A stretch of DNA of 64,000 nt, from assembly GCA_009760855.2 (NCBI GenBank), contig WPIO01000165.1, positions 613,501 to 677,500 on the forward strand. The letters run 5' to 3'. How positions within the stretch are numbered: position 1 is the stretch's first letter; each line of letters opens with the position of its first letter. Shown here in pieces: positions 59,801 to 64,000 of this stretch. A program made the position numbers and the translations under genes. The notes under the pieces were generated by a model that was not told the DNA's origin, made no database searches, and saw only the letters and a list, made by a program, of their open reading frames with translations. This DNA comes from Cristatella mucedo. Its lineage: Eukaryota; Bryozoa; Phylactolaemata; Cristatellidae.

Positions 59801-61121
59801 CCAGTCATCCATTTTTTGTGGCCGGATAGATCGTGGTAAGACATCCATGCCATCACTCTGAAAATACTTCTCAGGGTTGTAGTTGACAGCCCATTTGCTA
59901 ATACTAAGCTTCCGTGCCACCTTCATGTTCCTCAGATCCATCTTGTGATAAGTAACAAATTCATCTTGTTTAATACTTGCATTAGGTAGTTGAACTCTTA
60001 TAGAGAACCACTCAATCCATTAAAGAGGCCCTCTCCATAGCTGGTCGCAACCGTGATTACTTGCATTAGGCTTGAACAGTGCACTACAGGAAGCTGTCTA
60101 CTGCTACTCCTGCTTTGTCCCGATGCCTCGGTGAGTTAGAGACCAATATAAAATGCACGCATGCATACATTTGTCTTGCATTTTAGAGAAAAACCATGTA
60201 TGCTATTTTTCAGTTTCGAGATGTGAAGTATATGTATTCTGCATTTTCATCCAACACACGATTGGCATTGGTCGAACCGGTAGAATCAACTGGGTCTTTG
60301 CTTAATCTATTTTTATCTTCGATTAACTTTAAAAAATTACCAAGGTTAGAAATAATAATAATAATGCACTTGATAAAGCGCCCTCAGAAAACTCAATCTC
60401 TTTCTAGGCGCTTTATATTTGCTGCAAAGGGAAATGCAATTGAATGGTAAGTAAAATCATGCTTGAAAAACAAACAAAATGAATAACATGGTTAGGGGTG
60501 ACATGCACAGGGTCAGCATGCAAATGTGGTTAGTGGCAGCATCCACAGTGTTCGCACGCATAAGCACATGAAGGACGAATCACAGGGACCACTAAATGCT
60601 GTCCTAAATAGGTGTTTCTAAGTTCCTTTTAAATGTGGTCAGGTCAGGGGATGTTCTGCCGCAGGTCGGGACCCCTGCTCAATCGTAAACACTAATTCTT
60701 TGCCATTGTCAGTAACTTTAAGCCACGAGTGTCACGGCGCTCACTCTGGGACTGCTGAGAAATGATACGAGCTGTCGAAGGCTGAAGAGCAGTGATAGTA
60801 CCAGTGCCACCGACTCCTCCAGCTTGTATGCGCTAAAAGAGACAGCAAACTTGGTGTAGTGCAGTAATCACAGCAAAGCAGCCTGCGACCAACACAAACA
60901 GGATAATGCAGGCAATACTTAAGAGATGATCACATGAGAGCAGAATGAAGTGCACGACTAACCTGTACAAGAGCAGGACCAGGCTGAGGTTTCTTCAGAG
61001 CACGTAGTTTGTAGTTAGTTGCAGACAAGCAATAGCGATCAGGAGGCAGCCTCGGACCCGTGTAAGGCTTGATCAGAGGCAGTGGCTGGTTGTTTCGAAA
61101 GCGGGCTATGTCCATCAGTAG
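56708..61121 (-). CDS. TAF9: TAF9, transcription initiation factor TFIID subunit (3' four exons)
   Basis: TAF9 pairs with TAF6 through a histone fold in TFIID and in SAGA-type coactivators. Visible exons: 60963-61121, 60745-60832, 57950-58189 and 56708-56856; phases (0, 1, 1) match, giving 211 residues. The first reads [11 protein letters not shown], then [20 protein letters not shown] and [13 protein letters not shown], almost the human TAF9 block [20 protein letters not shown]. The end, [14 protein letters not shown], matches human KRKREDDD...DDYDNL but with a much shorter acidic run. Between them is a Ala/Val/Ser-rich low-complexity region. The N-terminal histone fold is absent from 61.1-64.0 kb as far as I can read, so the 5' exons are probably outside the window. 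The large introns hold a mariner relic and a LINE-A copy. Confidence 0.92.
57950..58189 (-). CDS. TAF9: TAF9 exon, low-complexity linker
   Basis: Acceptor CACTTGCAG, donor CATG|GTAAGT, phase 1 to 1. Encodes [19 protein letters not shown], then Ala/Ser/Val/Pro-rich sequence ending NVSVAPSMH. Confidence 0.88.
59030..59990 (-). mobile_element. Tc1/mariner transposase relic in TAF9 intron
   Basis: The minus strand carries a helix-turn-helix-like [20 protein letters not shown] (59850-59930) and the family hallmark [13 protein letters not shown] (59230-59265, compare WPSQSPDLNPIENLW), with remnants of the DDE domain between. Several frame breaks and stops; terminal inverted repeats were not resolved. 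Inactive. Confidence 0.7.
59120..59158. repeat. 14-bp perfect hairpin
   Basis: 59120-59133 pairs with 59145-59158 (CCTAGCAGCTGCTT), 11-base loop, at the 3' side of the mariner relic. Contains CAGCTG twice. Confidence 0.8.
60352..60672 (-). mobile_element. LINE-A tail copy in TAF9 intron
   Basis: AAT tail (60352-60365), stem-loop, 3' UTR, truncated near 60672, only 73 bases from the TAF9 exon end at 60745. Same strand as the gene. Well preserved. Confidence 0.88.
60745..60832 (-). CDS. TAF9: TAF9 exon
   Basis: Acceptor TCTTTTAG, donor CAGA|GTGAGC, ends in phase 1. Encodes [20 protein letters not shown] and ARIISQQSQ. Confidence 0.85.
60963..61121 (-). CDS. TAF9: TAF9 exon with the conserved core after the histone fold
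   Basis: Acceptor TTTGTTTCTAG, donor ACAG|GTTAGT, 53 codons, phase 0 both ends. Conserved block [18 protein letters not shown]. Confidence 0.95.
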
Positions 61122-61124
61122 CTA

Positions 61125-62890
61125 GAAACAAAGCAGGCCGATAAGTAGCAGTGGTCCTACAGTGCTTTTGCTGCCTCCGAGCGTACAATCAATCAACAAA
61201 CAGCAAACTAAACTAGACCACAATTCAGAATTACAAACCGGAATTAACTACAATCTAGACCACAAAGAGGTCATGACAAACCTGCATGAAGCCACCAGTA
61301 GCTTCGAGAAGCATTGCATTTGAAGACAGCAAGGCAAAGAGCACCAATATAAAACAAATAGACATGTAGGCCGAACGACAACACAGACTGAAGTTACAGT
61401 AAGTGTTTCGCACAGCAGTCACATACAAAAAGGCTAAACGATGAGACGGATTTGCAAAGAATCAAGCACCTCAGAGGAATGTCACAGTTCTAGAAAGGCA
61501 TGCTATCAAACCAAAAGTTGGGAGTCGTATCAACTCAACCACTTAGAGTAACAGGTAGCCAAACGGGTATTCCAAAGTGGGCACAGCACACCAGCAGTGG
61601 GTTCAGTAAAAGCTGTCCAAGAAATCACAAAGCTGGCTGGCTGGTACAATCGCAGTTGCTGGTTCCAAGCCAGGCCAAGGCCAGCCAATAAAGATTCTCG
61701 CCGAGTCTAAGCGAGCCAAGTGAGCCACTTTGCTGCAGCGTAATATGCACCTCGATGGTCGCTGGCAGCACATGTGCCTCCTGACTATTTGGTAGATCGA
61801 AGGTCTGTGCATGCACAGCATTGTCATAGTATTACCCATATCTCACACCGCACTCATCAATGGAGTACACTGCACTCATCAATGGGGGCCTAAAGACAGT
61901 GATATACAACCTTATGACCTGAGGAGACACGGTGATCGTATCATAATAACTAACATCACTACAGAAGGACAGGGTGACCGACTGTATCTCAAGGAGCTAA
62001 GCAATCCAGCAGAACTTAATGATAGGCTCGACCTAAGTAAGCTCTTCCAAGGTCGCTATGCACAAACAGTAGTGCAATCTTTGTGGAATGAGAAGTTCTA
62101 GATCCGGGCTGGAATTAACGGGCATATCTCAGAGAAAGTAATGTTGGAGTCCAACAGGCAAGAATTTCACCCGGTGTTCAGGCATGCAAGGCTAAGCTGC
62201 TGGTTCAGCCATATTTACATTTTACAAAAGCATTACCACAGCTTGGGATAACAGCAGCAGGGAAGAATGACACAGAAAATACGAACATGGAAACTGCAAG
62301 AAGTGTGGTCCAAGCAGAATTATCAGCTAGCGATGACCATCGAATCTTGGGATGGCTTAATGTTCGTGCTGACGTCTACTGCCTCATAACTGGCATGAAC
62401 ACAAAACATGAATACTCAAACACTAGTCGAGCACTACTTCAAAAGCTTGACTATTCATTACTAGGTGCAGCAGCATTACTAGGTGCAGCAGTGATGATGG
62501 AGAAAATTCAAAATTGCACAGAATGCCTCTTAGTCATTGCAGCTATGTGGAATCACATGTGTGTGCATGCGCGCGCACGAGCACACACACACACACGTGG
62601 CCATACGTTTTGTCAGACCTAAAAATTGGTGACGTCAGATGGATTTTCAAAAAAACTTACAAGTATTGGTGCCCACCGAACATATCAATGGTGAGCCACT
62701 TGGTGAGTCATTTCTCAAGCTAAAAACAGATTGAATAGGTAATGAAGCTCCTTTTCATCATGAACCAGAAAATTTGAGCTATTTTATCCTAAAAAAATTA
62801 TGTAAAGCCCTGGTTCAGACACCAAAAAGGAACCAGGCAATCTTCTGAATCAGTAACTGTTATATGCAACCATTCAAGTGTGTAGACGAC
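61125..62890. other. TAF9 upstream intron or flank, no exon recognised
   Basis: 61600-61820 minus has a SINE-like word (CTTGGAACCAGC B-box type). A 96-codon plus frame (61811-62101) is open, with no known domain. A CAG|GTTTGT donor-like site at 61282 has no convincing exon in front of it. Confidence 0.35.
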
Positions 62891-62894
62891 AGGA

Positions 62895-63300
62895 AGTGCA
62901 CAGTTCCTGCCAATGCTGGCTGTGCTTTGGTGACAAAGTCAGTCGGACGATTATGCAAATCACAACAGACAAGCCTAGCTACAGTGTTTCACACCAAATG
63001 CAAGCTTCTTATTTATTGCACAGGCAGGAAGGCTGGCAAGCAGTAAGTTGCAGATGGCTAGTTGGGCTGCCACCAATGCATCGACTGATTCGGCTGAGGC
63101 ATCATCATCTAAGAAGGCCTCATTTTTGCAGTGGTATGTACCTGGCAGAAAGTTTGCTGTGGAGCCAATTCGGTCATCTAGTGTGAAAGGTCACTTTGAA
63201 ACAGGACATACAGGTTGCATGCAGAAGCTACTAAAGAAAATATGCAGCCCGAGTCCATTCCATTTTGAGGATTAGTCTTTCCAATTTCTGAATAACACAA
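62895..63300 (-). mobile_element. LINE-A relic
   Basis: ACAGACAAGCCTAGCTACAG and CAGGCAGGAAGGCTGGCAAG match the minus-strand C-terminal region of LINE-A; decayed. Confidence 0.65.
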
Positions 63301-63529
63301 GGTTACATATAATTATTTAGTTTGTTAGATTCTATTCAATTACCAAACTTTGCTATCATCCAAGAGCAAATGCCAGAGATACATGCTGCAAGAGTTATGA
63401 TAAAAAAAATCTTAGCTGATTAAATAGCCTCATTTGTATGTCACCTTAAATGACCAAAGTGCAGTCTTGCTCATGTAAAGCTCCTAGATAGAGATTACTT
63501 TCTCTTAGGGTAATATGCAAATAAAACAT

Positions 63530-63780
63530 ATTTCAGCAGCCTCGGAGAACTAAATCTCTGTCTAGGTACTTCGCATATGCTGTAAGGGAATAGGATTAAT
63601 GTCAGCATGCATAAGCCCACAAAGGACAATTCACACGGTCCAGCAAATGCTGCAGAGGCAGGTGCACTTTTAGCTTCTGTTTAAATGCCATCAAGTCAGG
63701 GGATGTCATTACATCAGTCGGAAGTGAGTTCCAGGCTTTGGGAGCATACGGACTAAAGGCATAGTCTCCAAATAATGTTG
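63530..63780 (-). mobile_element. LINE-A 3' part
   Basis: CGGAGAACTAAATCTCTGTC stem-loop, shortened UTR, then GAGTTCCAGGCTTTGGGAGC and AGTCTCCAAATAAT. A second tail-like stem-loop (63475-63515) sits just before it in plus orientation. Confidence 0.75.
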
Positions 63781-63784
63781 TAAC

Positions 63785-64000
63785 ACGGACAACAGTACTG
63801 ACTCAGTAGAGCTTAGCTCTGAAACCTGACTGGAACTTACTTGCTTTAGGTTTCAAGTTGTGATATAAGCTTTTCAAGTCTGCTACTACTCAATCCAGTG
63901 CCTTTAATAGGGACGGCAAAAAGGAACACTGGGCGGAAGTTGCCGAAGTTCACCTAGCCTAGCATTGACTTCTTCATGCCAGGCCCAAACAACGTCTTTT
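63785..64000 (-). mobile_element. LINE RT fragment running off the window
   Basis: GGAACACTGGGCGGAAGTTG resembles LINE-B at 9980-10005 (RT palm region). Cut by the window edge. Confidence 0.5.

Noticed and set aside
61281-61310. Small upstream TAF9 exon (LLEATGGFMQ-like)
   Set aside because: It has a donor-like end but no good acceptor, and its translation does not match the histone-fold region.

Overview
The window is animal nuclear DNA. It has spliced host genes with GT..AG introns, a homeodomain, a TFIID-type TAF9 and a choline-phosphate cytidylyltransferase. It also has dozens of CR1/L2-type LINE copies, tRNA-derived SINEs, long microsatellites and one Tc1/mariner relic. GC content is middling, exons are GC-rich and introns are repeat-filled. 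This suits an invertebrate with a compact but repeat-rich genome; I cannot name the species.

Three host genes are visible, all on the minus strand. (1) About 3.3-5.8 kb: a K50 homeobox gene. Its long N-terminal exon carries six near-identical 207-bp (69-residue) repeats, most of them with an IKVE sequence that fits the SUMO-acceptor consensus. The homeodomain is split by an intron between positions 46 and 47. (2) 33.8-40.8 kb: PCYT1, the CTP:phosphocholine cytidylyltransferase of phosphatidylcholine synthesis, with seven recognisable exons from a short N-terminus through the HSGH catalytic motif and the membrane-binding helix to an acidic tail. (3) 56.7-61.1 kb: the 3' four exons of TAF9. The histone-fold exons lie beyond the right edge or were not recognised. 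Two further possible exons (28.3 kb plus strand, 46.4 kb minus strand) match nothing I know.

The rest is mostly repeats. Family names used below are mine. LINE-A and LINE-B are CR1/L2-group non-LTR retrotransposons; LINE-C is a related fragment type. They end in a conserved 3' stem-loop followed by (ATT)n. The longest copy is LINE-B at 8.6-11.2 kb (endonuclease plus RT), and the cleanest LINE-A reading frame is at 23.2-24.2 kb. SINE-A and SINE-B are tRNA-derived. An inverted duplication of about 1.5 kb (16.5-18.0 and 24.2-25.8 kb) brackets about 6.2 kb. A 21-bp E-box repeat lies at 22.2 kb. A likely solo LTR with internal repeats lies at 51.8-52.7 kb.

The genes show no operon-like relation. 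They are independent housekeeping or regulatory loci whose introns and flanks collect LINEs and SINEs. The strongest candidate for something undescribed is the homeobox gene with a tandem SUMO-motif array.
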